Shown one piece after another: positions 10,578 to 19,515 of a DNA stretch of 64,000 bases. The notes below the pieces were generated by a model, which saw nothing but the letters and a program-made list of their open reading frames with translations, was not told where the DNA came from and did not search any database. The stretch comes from Actinomadura parmotrematis (GTDB taxonomy: Bacteria; Actinomycetota; Actinomycetes; Streptosporangiales; Streptosporangiaceae): positions 248,001 through 312,000 of the forward strand of contig NZ_JAIBOA010000002.1 in NCBI RefSeq assembly GCF_019458805.1. Reading direction: 5' to 3'. Every line of letters begins with the position of its first letter. Within the stretch, counting starts at the first letter, position 1. Position numbers and translations under genes: made by a program.

Positions 10578-11492
10578 TTAGGAACCGAAGCGCCGGTGGC
10601 GCGCGGCGTAGGAGCGGAGAGCCCGCAGGAAGTCGACCTTGCGGAAGTCCGGCCAGTGGACCTCGCAGAAGTAGAATTCCGAGTGCGCGCTCTGCCACAG
10701 CATGAAGCCGGAGAGCCGCTGTTCGCCCGAGGTGCGGATGACCAGTTCGGGATCCGGCTGACCGCGCGTGTAGAGATGCTCGGCGATGTGCTCCACATCG
10801 AGGACCTCGGCCAGTTCCTCGATGCTGGTGCCACGACCGGCCTGCTCAAGGAGCAGTGAGCGCACCGCATCAGCGATCTCACGCCTACCTCCATACCCAA
10901 CGGCGACGTTCACAATCAGGCCGGGGGCGTCAGATGTCGCTTCACCCGCATCTTTCAGGACTCGGGCGGTCTTGTCGGGCAGCAGATCGAGCGCGCCGAC
11001 CGGTTTGACGTGCCATCCCTCGGCGGCCAGGTTCCGCACCGTGTTCTCGATGATCCGCAGCAGCGGGGCCAGCTCGCCCTCCGGGCGGGTCAGGTTGTCG
11101 GTGGACAGCAGCCAGAGCGTGACGACCTCGACGCCCGCCTCGGCGGACCAGTGCAGCAGGTCGGAGATCTTGTCGGCGCCGCGCTGGTGGCCCCGGTTGA
11201 CGTCGGACAGTCCCATCGCGCGCGCCCAGCGGCGGTTGCCGTCCAGGATGACGCCGACGTGCCGGGGGATGTTGTCGGTCGGCAGCGAGGACTCCACCCG
11301 CCGCTCGTACATCCGGTAGACGACCTCGCGGACGGCGGCGTAGGGGCCGCTCCGGCGGATCGCCTTGGTGACCGTGCCGTCGGTGGCGCTCTCCCGGCGG
11401 GCCAGGTCCCGCAGCGTCTCGTCCCGGAGCTTGCCGTCACGCCGCGCGTCGCGGCCGGTCCGGCGCTCCTTCCGGCTCTGCCGATCCGCCAT
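10578..11492 (-). CDS. uppS: Isoprenyl transferase (cis-prenyl diphosphate synthase, UppS family)
   Basis: Condenses isopentenyl diphosphate onto an allylic diphosphate in cis, feeding polyprenyl carrier synthesis for the cell wall. Seen: GVILDGNRRWA with catalytic Asp84, NRGHQRGADK, LSTDNLTRP, GYGGRREI and the C-terminal substrate motif RTSGEQRLSGFMLWQ near 253. At 304 residues it has a charged N-terminal extension of about 75 residues. The neighbourhood matches M. tuberculosis Rv1086, the short-chain (Z,E-farnesyl) enzyme, rather than the long-chain one, so product length is uncertain. ATG 11492 has GAAGGGA about 9 nt upstream. Transcribed with phoH. Confidence 0.93.
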   Translation of the reverse strand: MADRQSRKERRTGRDARRDGKLRDETLRDLARRESATDGTVTKAIRRSGPYAAVREVVYRMYERRVESSLPTDNIPRHVGVILDGNRRWARAMGLSDVNRGHQRGADKISDLLHWSAEAGVEVVTLWLLSTDNLTRPEGELAPLLRIIENTVRNLAAEGWHVKPVGALDLLPDKTARVLKDAGEATSDAPGLIVNVAVGYGGRREIADAVRSLLLEQAGRGTSIEELAEVLDVEHIAEHLYTRGQPDPELVIRTSGEQRLSGFMLWQSAHSEFYFCEVHWPDFRKVDFLRALRSYAARHRRFGS

Positions 11493-11557
11493 GCTGGGCT
11501 TCCCTTCGAGCGACCGTCCCCCGGTGGGGCAGGACGCTCAATTATGGCCCGCGCCCG

Positions 11558-12130
11558 CTACCTACGGGACCAGCCCGGTATATCCCGATATCGGGCGCCA
11601 GCCCGCTCGGCGTCGGCGAGCAGCCCCTCCAGGAACCCCGCGAGCTCGGCGGAGGTGAGCACCGCGCGCACCCCGCGTCCGCCCGCTCCCCACGCCTCGA
11701 CGACGGCGCGGCGGGCGACCCGCCAGCCGCCGTCCTCGCCCTCCCGGGCGTCGGACGCGCCGATCCACATCGAGGTGGTGCGCAGCGTGCAGCGCAGCTC
11801 GCCGCTGCTGACGAGGTCGGCGCGGTCGCGGTAGCGGAAGGCGAACAGCTCGGGCTCGCGGGCGCCCGGCGCGGAGGCGGGGACGGGGTCGGGGAAGCGG
11901 TCGTCGGGATCGGGCCAGCGGGCCGCCTCGGGCGACCCGGCGGCGCGGGCGGCCGCCACCCGGACGGCGAGGCCGGCGAGCGCGTGGCCGCAGCGCTCCC
12001 CCACCGCGCCGAAGGTGTCGCCGTCGCGGCGCAGCTCCAGCGTCACCTCGTAGGGGGTGCCGCCCCGGTCCCGCGACGGCACCGGCACGACGGCCAGCCG
12101 TGAACCGTCCAGACAGCGGAGTCCTTGCAC
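11558..12130 (-). CDS. Protein of unknown function, 190 residues
   Basis: I do not recognise this protein. It is soluble, with no signal peptide or membrane segment. It starts with beta-rich sequence (LAVVPVPSRDRGG, PYEVTLELRRDG), has an Ala/Arg/Pro-rich middle, and ends in a helix (TSAELAGFLEGLLADAERAGAR). GTG 12130 is chosen because AAGGAGG lies a few bases upstream; a GTG at 12154 would place that site inside the gene. It lies 65 bp upstream of the leftward uppS-phoH pair and could be co-transcribed with it. Confidence 0.7.
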   Translation of the reverse strand: MQGLRCLDGSRLAVVPVPSRDRGGTPYEVTLELRRDGDTFGAVGERCGHALAGLAVRVAAARAAGSPEAARWPDPDDRFPDPVPASAPGAREPELFAFRYRDRADLVSSGELRCTLRTTSMWIGASDAREGEDGGWRVARRAVVEAWGAGGRGVRAVLTSAELAGFLEGLLADAERAGARYRDIPGWSRR

Positions 12131-12246
12131 GCCGCCCCCCTCCTTGGCACGCACGCTAGGAATGCACGTTAGGGCAGGTCATGCCCTTGATCACACCTCG
12201 TGCGGGGCGGCTTAGGGTAAGGATTGCGGCGGCGCCGGACCGGCCG

Positions 12247-12768
12247 TCAGGCGGTCGGGCCGGACGCGCGGGCGCGCTCGACGTGCTCCAGGGCGGCCCG
12301 CAGCTCGCCGAGCCAGGCGTCGGTGTTCTTGCCGACGAGCCGGACGCACCAGGCGAGCGCGTCGCTCCGGCTGCGCGCGACGCCCGCCTCGACCAGGGTG
12401 TCCAGGACGCGGCGCTCGGGCTGGCGCAGCCGCGTCATCACCGGCACCGACAGCGTCGTGAACATCTCCCGGACGTCGCCGCAGGCCGCGCCCCAGGACA
12501 CCTTGTGGCCGAAGCGGTGCTCGGCCTCGCGGGCGATGGCGACGCGCTGGTCGCGGGTGCTCTCGCGGAACCGCGCGATGCGGCCCTCGGCGCGGCCCGC
12601 GCGCTCGCCCTCCGGCAGGCCGTCCGCGCCGTCGGGCTCGGCGAGGCGGCCGACGACGGCGACCTCCTCGCGGTCGAGCGTGATCTCCGGCTCGCCGGCG
12701 AACCAGCCGTCCGGGAGCCGCTCGGCGAACCAGCCGCGCAGCTGCTCCGCCCCCTCCTGCGTAGTCAC
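12247..12768 (-). CDS. Protein of unknown function, 173 residues
   Basis: I do not recognise the family. The product is soluble and acidic, with EEVAVVGRL strands in the N-terminal half. The C-terminal half is helical and contains VARSRSDALAWCVRLV, which resembles the C-terminal helices of ribbon-helix-helix-like or accessory regulatory proteins (weak inference). The GTG start has no Shine-Dalgarno and the codon use is typical of the neighbours. It sits between the NlpC/P60 gene and the 11558-12130 gene, all leftward. It looks like a conserved housekeeping protein rather than a recent import. Confidence 0.68.
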   Translation of the reverse strand: MTTQEGAEQLRGWFAERLPDGWFAGEPEITLDREEVAVVGRLAEPDGADGLPEGERAGRAEGRIARFRESTRDQRVAIAREAEHRFGHKVSWGAACGDVREMFTTLSVPVMTRLRQPERRVLDTLVEAGVARSRSDALAWCVRLVGKNTDAWLGELRAALEHVERARASGPTA

Positions 12769-12834
12769 GTAATCAAAATTACACCCGCGTCCGGCCGGCC
12801 GCCAGAAGGGAGTTCGGGCCGCGGGCGGCGCGCG

Positions 12835-14004
12835 CTACCCGGAGATGCGGCCCGACAGCTGCGGGTTGACCCGGACGACGCCCTTGAGGTTGCGGGTGTA
12901 GACGTTCTGGACCTGCACGACCGTGCCGGTGTGCGGGGCCGCGACCATCTTGCCGCCGCCGATGTAGAGGGCGATGTGGGAGATGTAGCCCGGCGCCGTC
13001 GGGTCGTTGGCCCAGATCAGCATGTCGCCCGGCTGCGCCTTGCTGTAGGGCAGCACCCACCCGGCGCGGGCCTGGTCGGCGGCGACGCGCGGCAGCCGGA
13101 TCCCGGCGCGGGCGAACGCGTACTGCATGAGGCCCGAGCAGTCGTAGCCGCCTTCGGCCTCGGACTCCCCGCCCCACACGTAGGGCCAGCCGAGCCGCGT
13201 GTAGGCGGCCTTGATGACGGTGCGCACCTGCAGCGCGCTCATCACCTGCCCGTTGGACTTCGGCGCGGCCCCGGCGCTCGGGTAGTCGATCTCGGGGTTC
13301 ACCTCGACGGCCTTGGCCTGCTTCGGCAGCACCTTCTTCAGCGCCTTGATGAACGCCGCCGGCTTCACCTTCGGAACGCTGATCAGCATCGCGTTCGACA
13401 CCGGCATGCCGAGGCTCTGCGCCGTCGAGTGCGAGATGACCGCGTCCACGTCGCCGATGCCCATGGTGGCGTAGGCGCCGACGCGGACCTGCGTCTGCCG
13501 CTCGTTGCCGCCGACCGGGACCTGGCTGCCGAGCTTCACGCCGCCGTCGCTGCCCATGGTGAACGAGATCGCCGCGTCGCCGCCCGCGACGTTGCGCCAC
13601 AGGGCGTCGGACTGCGCGGTCGGCTTCGGCGTGTAGTTGCGGAACGTCGACGGGTCGACGCCGAGCAGCCCGACGCGCTTGCCCGCGACCATCGCCTGGA
13701 CGGCGTCCACCACCTCGACGCCGCGCACGCCCTTGGCGTGCCGGACCCTGTCGATGACGGTGCCGGGCAGCGCGGTCGGCGCGGCGACCAGCACGTGCGG
13801 GGTGAGCCGCTTGCCGAGCGGCGCGACCGGCGCCGTGGTGGCGTCGGCGGCGGCGACGAACCGGGCGCGCGTCTCCGACCGCGGGCGCGCCTGCGGCGGC
13901 GCGCCCCCGTCGCGGGTCACCAGGACCGTGACGTTCGCGGCAAGAGTGGTGACCACCGTGACGCCGATGATCGTCGGTAGCACCCGGCGGCCCGGCTTGC
14001 GCAC
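12835..14004 (-). CDS. Secreted NlpC/P60 (C40) peptidase with a MacB-like N-terminal domain
   Basis: A 389-residue exported protein. An N-terminal hydrophobic segment (LPTIIGVTVVTTLAANVTVLV) is followed by about 200 residues resembling the periplasmic core domain of MacB/FtsX-type permeases: VRGVEVVDAVQAMV, GLLGVDPSTF, GDAAISFTMG, LGSQVPVGG, then alternating strands and helices. The C-terminal NlpC/P60 domain has GWPYVWGG, YDCSGLMQYAFA (catalytic Cys289), QPGDMLIW and ISHIALYIGGG (His343). It probably cleaves peptide stems in peptidoglycan. The GTG start has GAGGGAG about 8 nt upstream. The MacB-like call rests on pattern reading only and is less certain than the peptidase. Confidence 0.88.
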   Translation of the reverse strand: MRKPGRRVLPTIIGVTVVTTLAANVTVLVTRDGGAPPQARPRSETRARFVAAADATTAPVAPLGKRLTPHVLVAAPTALPGTVIDRVRHAKGVRGVEVVDAVQAMVAGKRVGLLGVDPSTFRNYTPKPTAQSDALWRNVAGGDAAISFTMGSDGGVKLGSQVPVGGNERQTQVRVGAYATMGIGDVDAVISHSTAQSLGMPVSNAMLISVPKVKPAAFIKALKKVLPKQAKAVEVNPEIDYPSAGAAPKSNGQVMSALQVRTVIKAAYTRLGWPYVWGGESEAEGGYDCSGLMQYAFARAGIRLPRVAADQARAGWVLPYSKAQPGDMLIWANDPTAPGYISHIALYIGGGKMVAAPHTGTVVQVQNVYTRNLKGVVRVNPQLSGRISG

Positions 14005-14218
14005 GGCAACACTCCCTCGTCCATCGCCCGGAGACCGGCCCCACGACTATGCCGCGCGGCCCGGCCATCGTCCAGATACCCGGCGCATCCACCGGCACCC
14101 TGACACCCGGGGCCGCGTTCCGTCAGCCCCGCCTCCGCTACCAAGAGGTAACACCAAGCGGCAGGGAGATCAAGGTCACACTGCCACAAAATGGACCCCG
14201 GGTCCAATTACGCCGGTG

Positions 14219-16243
14219 TCACGCCCGCAACTCCGCCACCAGCTCCGCCGAGGTCGTCACGGGCAGCCGGCAGGCGAAGTCGCGGCAGACGTACGCCGCC
14301 GGGGCGCCGCCCACCAGACCCCGCCCGGCCAGCAGCGGCACGCGCTCGTCCCCCGGTGCCCCGACGCTGACGACCGCGCCCGGCGAGACCGCCAGCAGCG
14401 CGGTGCGGTGCAGGTCACGGGTCCGCCGGTCGTCCGATTCTCCCACGACCGCGACCTCCAGCGGACCCGCCACATGGGCCTCCGCGACCGCCAGACCCCA
14501 CCCGGCGAACCGGGCGTGCTTGGCCGCCAGCGTCCGCGCGGGTGCGAGCGCCCCCTCGGCCGCCTCCCGGTGCCGCTGCGACCCGGTGAGCGCCGCGTAC
14601 GACAGCAGCGCGCCCGCCGCAGCGAACTGCCCCGACGGCGTCGCGTTGTCGGTGGGGTCCTGCGGGCGGCGGAACAGCCGCTCGGCGTCGTCGGCGGTGT
14701 CGTAGAAACCGCCCGCGCCGTCGGGGAAGTGCTCCAGCACCGCGTCCAGCAGCGTCCCGGCAAGCTCGACGTGCGCGGCGTCACCGGTGACGGCGTGCAG
14801 GGCGACGAGGCCCTCGGCCACGTCGGCGTAGTCCTCCAGCACGCCCGCGTTGGCACCGGCCGCGCCATCGCGCGAGGTGCGGGCCAGCCGACCGCCGTCC
14901 AGGTGCACGCCCGCCAGCAGGCGCGCCACCTCCCCGGCCGCCTCGACCAGATCGGGCCGCTCGAACAGCGCACCGCACTCGGCGAGCGCCGCGACGGCCA
15001 GCCCGTTCCAGGCCGCGACCACCTTGTCGTCGCGCGCCGGAGGCACCCGCTGCGCGCGCGCGGCGAGCAGCGCGTTCCGCACCCGCGCGTAGCGTTCGGC
15101 GTCGTCGGGATCGCGCAGCAACTGCAGGACGGACGTGCCGTGCTCGAACGTCCCCGTCACCTCGAACAGCCCCGCCGCCCACGCGCCGTCCTCGTCCCCG
15201 AGCACCTCGCGCAACTGCTCGGGCGTCCACACGTAGTAGCGGCCCTCCTCGCCCTCGCTGTCGGCGTCCAGCGCCGACGCGAGACCGCCCTGCTCCGTCC
15301 GCAGGTCGCGCAACATCCAGTCGCAGGTCTCCACCGCGATCCGCCGCGCGAACGGGCTCCCGGTGATCCGCCACCAGTGCGCGTAGACGCGCGCGAGCAG
15401 CGCGTTGTCATAGAGCATCTTCTCGAAGTGCGGGACCAAAGGTCCACCGGTACTCGGAGTGAGTACGTACCGGTGGAAACCACCTCCCACTTGGTCATAG
15501 AGGCTCGAGCGAGCCATCGCCTCGCAGAGCCCCTCCGCCATGTGCAGTGCCTCGGCCGAGCCGGCACGGACGTGGTGACGCAGCAGGAACTCGATCACCA
15601 TCGACGGGGGGAACTTGGTGTCCCCTCTGAACCAACCGCTCGCCGGATCGACGTCCCGGGCCAGCCGGAGGAGGGCCGAAGCCTGGGTCTCCTCCGTGGG
15701 CGCTCCGGGATCCGCGATGGCCGGCTTCCGTCCGGCGAGCTCCTGCGTGATCTTTCCCGCGATCTCCGCCACCTCGTCCCGCCCGCCCGTCCAGGCGCTG
15801 TGCACGCCTTCGAGCACCTGACGGAAGGACGCCATGCCATGGCGAGCGCGAGGCGGGAAGTACGTACCGAAATAGAAGGGCTCTCCGTCCGGGGTCAGCC
15901 ACACCGACATCGGCCAGCCGCCCTGCCCGGTGACCGCCTGCACAGCCTCCATGTAGACCGCGTCCACATCAGGCCGCTCCTCACGGTCCACCTTCACCGA
16001 CACGAAGTGCTCGTTCATGTACGCAGCGGTCTCGTCGTCCTCGAAGGACTCGCGCTCCATGACATGGCACCAGTGGCAGGCGCTGTAGCCGACGCTCAAG
16101 AACACAGGGACATCACGTCGCCGGGCTTCCGCGAACGCGTCCGCCTCCCAGGGCCACCAGTCGACGGGGTTGTCCGCGTGCTGGAGGAGATACGGAGACG
16201 TGGCCTGGGCGAGTCGGTTGGGCATACCTCCATCCTCGCTCAC
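14219..16243 (-). CDS. DUF255 thioredoxin-fold protein (YyaL/spermatogenesis-associated protein 20 family)
   Basis: A 674-residue protein with an N-terminal thioredoxin-like DUF255 domain ([21 protein letters not shown] at 56-59, [30 protein letters not shown]) and a long C-terminal alpha/alpha toroid like those of N-acylglucosamine epimerases and glycosidases ([19 protein letters not shown]). The family is widespread and its biochemical role is poorly defined. The M. tuberculosis counterpart Rv1084 lies in the same neighbourhood. The GTG start at 16243 is preceded only by G-rich sequence; an ATG at 16225 has GGAGGT too close to be ideal. Confidence 0.9.
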   Translation of the reverse strand: MSEDGGMPNRLAQATSPYLLQHADNPVDWWPWEADAFAEARRRDVPVFLSVGYSACHWCHVMERESFEDDETAAYMNEHFVSVKVDREERPDVDAVYMEAVQAVTGQGGWPMSVWLTPDGEPFYFGTYFPPRARHGMASFRQVLEGVHSAWTGGRDEVAEIAGKITQELAGRKPAIADPGAPTEETQASALLRLARDVDPASGWFRGDTKFPPSMVIEFLLRHHVRAGSAEALHMAEGLCEAMARSSLYDQVGGGFHRYVLTPSTGGPLVPHFEKMLYDNALLARVYAHWWRITGSPFARRIAVETCDWMLRDLRTEQGGLASALDADSEGEEGRYYVWTPEQLREVLGDEDGAWAAGLFEVTGTFEHGTSVLQLLRDPDDAERYARVRNALLAARAQRVPPARDDKVVAAWNGLAVAALAECGALFERPDLVEAAGEVARLLAGVHLDGGRLARTSRDGAAGANAGVLEDYADVAEGLVALHAVTGDAAHVELAGTLLDAVLEHFPDGAGGFYDTADDAERLFRRPQDPTDNATPSGQFAAAGALLSYAALTGSQRHREAAEGALAPARTLAAKHARFAGWGLAVAEAHVAGPLEVAVVGESDDRRTRDLHRTALLAVSPGAVVSVGAPGDERVPLLAGRGLVGGAPAAYVCRDFACRLPVTTSAELVAELRA

Positions 16244-16327
16244 CCACCCCCGTCCCGCCCATCCGCCATGGGCGGCTCAAGCCGCGCGGATGCAGCCCGG
16301 TCCGAAGGCTCCCGCTTTACTCTGGAC

Positions 16328-17986
16328 TCACTCCCAGGTCGTCGCGACGTCGTTCGACAGCCAGTCGAATTCAAGGCGTTCCAAGATCGGAGTGCGGTCC
16401 CCTTGCCGCGCTGCGGGCCTGACGGTGACGCCCCGCTCCCCCAACGCGCATTTCAGGAGCATGCGCTTGTCCACCGTGTCGGCCGCTTCCCAGGCATCCT
16501 GCAGGACCGGGACCCGGGTGAGCTGCGACAGGTCCGCCCGTGCGTCCAGCGCCTCAAGATTCGCAGCGGCGCTCGCGATGACGGCGCGCTGCCCTTCGCT
16601 CAACTCCTCGAAGCGCTCTTCGTCCATCTTCCCGTACACGTAGAAGTCGTCTTCGAGTTTTTTCACACGACGCCGAGCCGCCTCGAGAACCTTCTGGATC
16701 TCCTTCCTCCTCGCCTGCGTTTCCGGGTCCATGAAGGCGAGCCAACGACGGGCCATCTCGATGACCACCGGGTCGTCGGGCTCAAGGGTTGCGACGTGAC
16801 GGACCCAGGCTTGCCCGACCGCGCGGTCGAGACGGTCGGCGAGTGTCGCCACTCCCTTGCAGATCGACTCGCCCCGCGTCTGCCTGACTTCGCACCGGTA
16901 GCGTCCGCCGCGATGGCCCATCGAGCCGCCGCACGGTTCGAGCTCGCCCGTGCCGCTCTTGTCCCGCAGCCGTCCGCATCGGTAACTGCCCGTCCCCAGG
17001 TACTTCGCCGCCGGCTTTCCCTTCGCCCACCGATCATCGGTCCGCGCGGCGATGAGTGCCTTGATCTTGAACCACTCGCCCGGCGTCACCACCCCTTCCC
17101 CGCACATGACGACTTCGCCCAGCCCATCGCGCAGGGGTTCGCCGTACCCCGCCCAGCTACCCAGAGGGTCACCGTGCTCATCCGTCCTGCGGCGCCGGAC
17201 CGGGACCATGCCCGCGAAGAGCGGGGACTGAGCGAGTTTGCTCACCGCCGTGGGCGACCAGGTGGCACCACTCCGGGTCCGGCGCCCCTCCTCGTTGAGC
17301 CGATGGGCGATCTCCTTCGTCGTCTTCTTGTCGAGCAGGAGATCCGCCAGCCGGCGAGCCGTTCCGTACTCGTCGGCATGAGGTTCGACCTTGCCGCTCC
17401 CGGGCGGACTGTAAAGGCCGAAGGGCGGTCTCCCCGTCCCTCTCCGTCCTTCCGCCTTGTGCGCGTCATGGCCGACCTTCACGCGCTGCGCCATGTCCTT
17501 CGCCTCATCCCTCGCGCGCTCGCTCAGGATCGCGAAGACGATGCGGCCGCCCTGTGACGAGTCCAGCCCTTCCGACACGGAAACGAGCCGTGATCTTCGA
17601 CGGTCGAACTCATCGAGCATCCGGCCCACCGCTCCCATACCGCGCCGGTCGAAGCGGTCGGTCTTCCACACGCCGAGCGTCGTGGACTCGCCGTCCATGA
17701 CCGCTTGCGTGGCCTTCTCGAACTCCCTGCGTCGTACGTACGCCTTGGAAGCCGATAGCTGCTCGAACCAGACATGACGGATCTGAAGCCCGTTCGCCTG
17801 CGCCCAGCCCACCATGCTTCGCAGATGCCCCCGCAACGTGGCCAGGTCCTCCTTCTTGCCGCTCCGCCGCAGGTAGACGTCCATGAGGACGGACGGGTCC
17901 GCTACTGCGGGTCTGTCCAGCCCAAGGGATTCCAATTCCCCGGGACCGAACCCCAGTCCGACGAGCGTCGCGTGATCCTCGCGCAC
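16328..17986 (-). CDS. Large serine recombinase (integrase-type)
   Basis: A 552-residue site-specific recombinase. The N-terminal resolvase domain has VYLRRSGKKED with candidate nucleophile Ser42, VWKTDRFDRRGMG, and ILSERARDEAKDMAQRVK. The recombinase domain follows (GRPPFGLY, RLNEEGRRTRSGATWSP, SPLFAGMVP), then a zinc ribbon with spaced Cys (SYRCG, LEPCGG, YRCEV, ESICKG), then a coiled-coil region near 410-460. GTG 17986 has GGGAGGGG upstream. Codon use is more AT-tolerant than that of the neighbours, and no phage or conjugation gene is beside it. It could be the remnant of an excised or decayed integrative element, or a self-contained recombinase. Confidence 0.92.
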   Translation of the reverse strand: MREDHATLVGLGFGPGELESLGLDRPAVADPSVLMDVYLRRSGKKEDLATLRGHLRSMVGWAQANGLQIRHVWFEQLSASKAYVRRREFEKATQAVMDGESTTLGVWKTDRFDRRGMGAVGRMLDEFDRRRSRLVSVSEGLDSSQGGRIVFAILSERARDEAKDMAQRVKVGHDAHKAEGRRGTGRPPFGLYSPPGSGKVEPHADEYGTARRLADLLLDKKTTKEIAHRLNEEGRRTRSGATWSPTAVSKLAQSPLFAGMVPVRRRRTDEHGDPLGSWAGYGEPLRDGLGEVVMCGEGVVTPGEWFKIKALIAARTDDRWAKGKPAAKYLGTGSYRCGRLRDKSGTGELEPCGGSMGHRGGRYRCEVRQTRGESICKGVATLADRLDRAVGQAWVRHVATLEPDDPVVIEMARRWLAFMDPETQARRKEIQKVLEAARRRVKKLEDDFYVYGKMDEERFEELSEGQRAVIASAAANLEALDARADLSQLTRVPVLQDAWEAADTVDKRMLLKCALGERGVTVRPAARQGDRTPILERLEFDWLSNDVATTWE

Positions 17987-18124
17987 CGCACCCCTCCCAT
18001 TCCCGCAGGAGACAATACGGAAGCGATGGATCTCAGGCGGCCGCTTTCACAAAGTGCGGAACAGTCCAGCCGACACTCGCCGGGACCACGCCGACCCGCC
18101 GTCCTCGCGTTCCGGGGGCGGCCG

Positions 18125-19486
18125 TTATGAGTCGAGGTCGGCGAGGGCGGTCTCCAGGGCGCGGTGGAAGGTGGGGTAGGCGTAGATCATGGTGCGGAGG
18201 GTGGCGGTCGGGACCTCGGCCTTGACGGCCAGGGTGAGCAGGCCGAGGATCTCGCCGCCCGCCGGGCCCGCGACGGTGGCGCCGACGAGGGTGCCCCACT
18301 CGGCGTCCTCGACGAGCTTGATGAAGCCGTCGTTGTCGACCTTCTGGATCCAGCCGCGGCTGGAGTCGGCGATCCGCGTGCTGCCGGTGCGGACGGCGAG
18401 GCCCTGCTCGCGGGCCTGCGCCTCGGTGATGCCGACCGAGCCGATCTCGGGGTCGGTGAAGGTGACGCGCGGGACGGCGCGGTAGTCGGCGGGCGGGCCC
18501 TCCTGCTCCAGGATCGAGCGGACCGCGATGGCCGACTGGTACATCGACATGTGCGTGAAGGCGCCCTTGCCGGTGATGTCGCCGATCGCCCAGAGGCCGT
18601 CGCCCGCGCGCAGGTGCTCGTCGACGGGGACCGAGCGGGCCGACTCGTCCAGGCCGACGGCGGCGAGGCCGAGGCCCTTCAGGTTGGGGCGGCGGCCGGT
18701 GGCGACGAGGACCTGCTCGGCGGTGAGGTCGCCGCCGCTCGTGCGGACCGTGAACGCCTTCCCGTCGTGGGAGACGGCCTCGATGGAGGTGTCGCAGCGG
18801 ACGTCGATGCCCTCGCGGGTGAAGACGTCCGCCAGCATCGCGCTGGACTCGGGCTCCTCGACGGCGAGGATGCGCGGGCCGCGCTCGATCATGGTGACGG
18901 CGGTGCCGAAGCGGCGGAAGACCTGCGCGAGCTCGGCGCCGACGAAGCCGCCGCCGAGGATGATCAGGGAGGCGGGCGCGGCGGTGGCCTTCACCGCGTC
19001 CCGGTTGGTCCAGTAGGGGGTGCCGTCCAGGCCGTCGATCGGCGGGACGGCGGGCGCGGTGCCGGTGTTCAGCAGGACGCCGCAGCGGGCGGCGAAGACG
19101 CGGTCGCCGACGGTCACCTCGCGCGGGCCGGTGAGGCGCCCCTGGCCGCGCACGAACGTGACGCCCTTGTCCTCCAGGGCTTTGACGTGCGAGGCGTCGT
19201 CCCAGTCGTTCGTCGCCTCGTTCTTCAAACGGTCGGCGACCACGGACCAGTCGGGCTCGACGGTCGCCGTGCCGGCCATGCCGGGGACGCGGCGGGCGTC
19301 CTCCAGCAGCCCGGCCGCCCGCACCATGATCTTGGTGGGGACGCAGGCGTAGAACGGGCACTCGCCGCCGGCGAGGCCGGCCTCCACGGCCACGACCGCG
19401 AGGCCCGCCTCCGCGAGGCGGCCCGCGGCGTCCTCGCCGCCGGGGCCGAGACCGATCACTACGACGTCGACTTCTTCGGTGCTCAC
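18125..19486 (-). CDS. FAD-dependent pyridine nucleotide-disulfide oxidoreductase (Lpd/MerA-like)
   Basis: A 453-residue member of the dihydrolipoamide dehydrogenase/mercuric reductase superfamily: FAD-binding VVVIGLGPGGEDAA at the N-terminus, redox pair in GGECPFYACVPTK (CxxxxC), NAD(P)-binding LGGGFVGAELAQ, ATGRRPN, second FAD motif LWAIGDITGKGAFTH, and a dimerisation domain ending YPTFHRALETALADL. The usual HAHPTxxE end of true lipoamide dehydrogenases is replaced by YAYPTFHRALE, as in family members of unproven substrate. GTG 19486 has GGCAGGAG upstream; the open frame runs much further but is not gene-like there. It is adjacent to the recombinase. Confidence 0.9.
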   Translation of the reverse strand: MSTEEVDVVVIGLGPGGEDAAGRLAEAGLAVVAVEAGLAGGECPFYACVPTKIMVRAAGLLEDARRVPGMAGTATVEPDWSVVADRLKNEATNDWDDASHVKALEDKGVTFVRGQGRLTGPREVTVGDRVFAARCGVLLNTGTAPAVPPIDGLDGTPYWTNRDAVKATAAPASLIILGGGFVGAELAQVFRRFGTAVTMIERGPRILAVEEPESSAMLADVFTREGIDVRCDTSIEAVSHDGKAFTVRTSGGDLTAEQVLVATGRRPNLKGLGLAAVGLDESARSVPVDEHLRAGDGLWAIGDITGKGAFTHMSMYQSAIAVRSILEQEGPPADYRAVPRVTFTDPEIGSVGITEAQAREQGLAVRTGSTRIADSSRGWIQKVDNDGFIKLVEDAEWGTLVGATVAGPAGGEILGLLTLAVKAEVPTATLRTMIYAYPTFHRALETALADLDS

Positions 19487-19515
19487 GCCGAACTCCTGCC
19501 CAGGTTGCGATGCGT

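Noticed and set aside
12205..12225. Iron-box-like sequence (TTAGGGTAAGG)
   Set aside because: Only one half of the IdeR/DmdR palindrome is recognisable; the second half does not match.
13637..17557. Open frame of about 1300 codons on the plus strand
   Set aside because: It overlaps the NlpC/P60, DUF255 and serine recombinase genes in antisense, all of which show clear motifs. The translation is low in hydrophobic residues and rich in Arg/Pro/His.
16312..18047. CCGCTTT direct repeat flanking the serine recombinase as attachment core
   Set aside because: Seven bases is within chance for this DNA, and no longer arm similarity was seen on either side.
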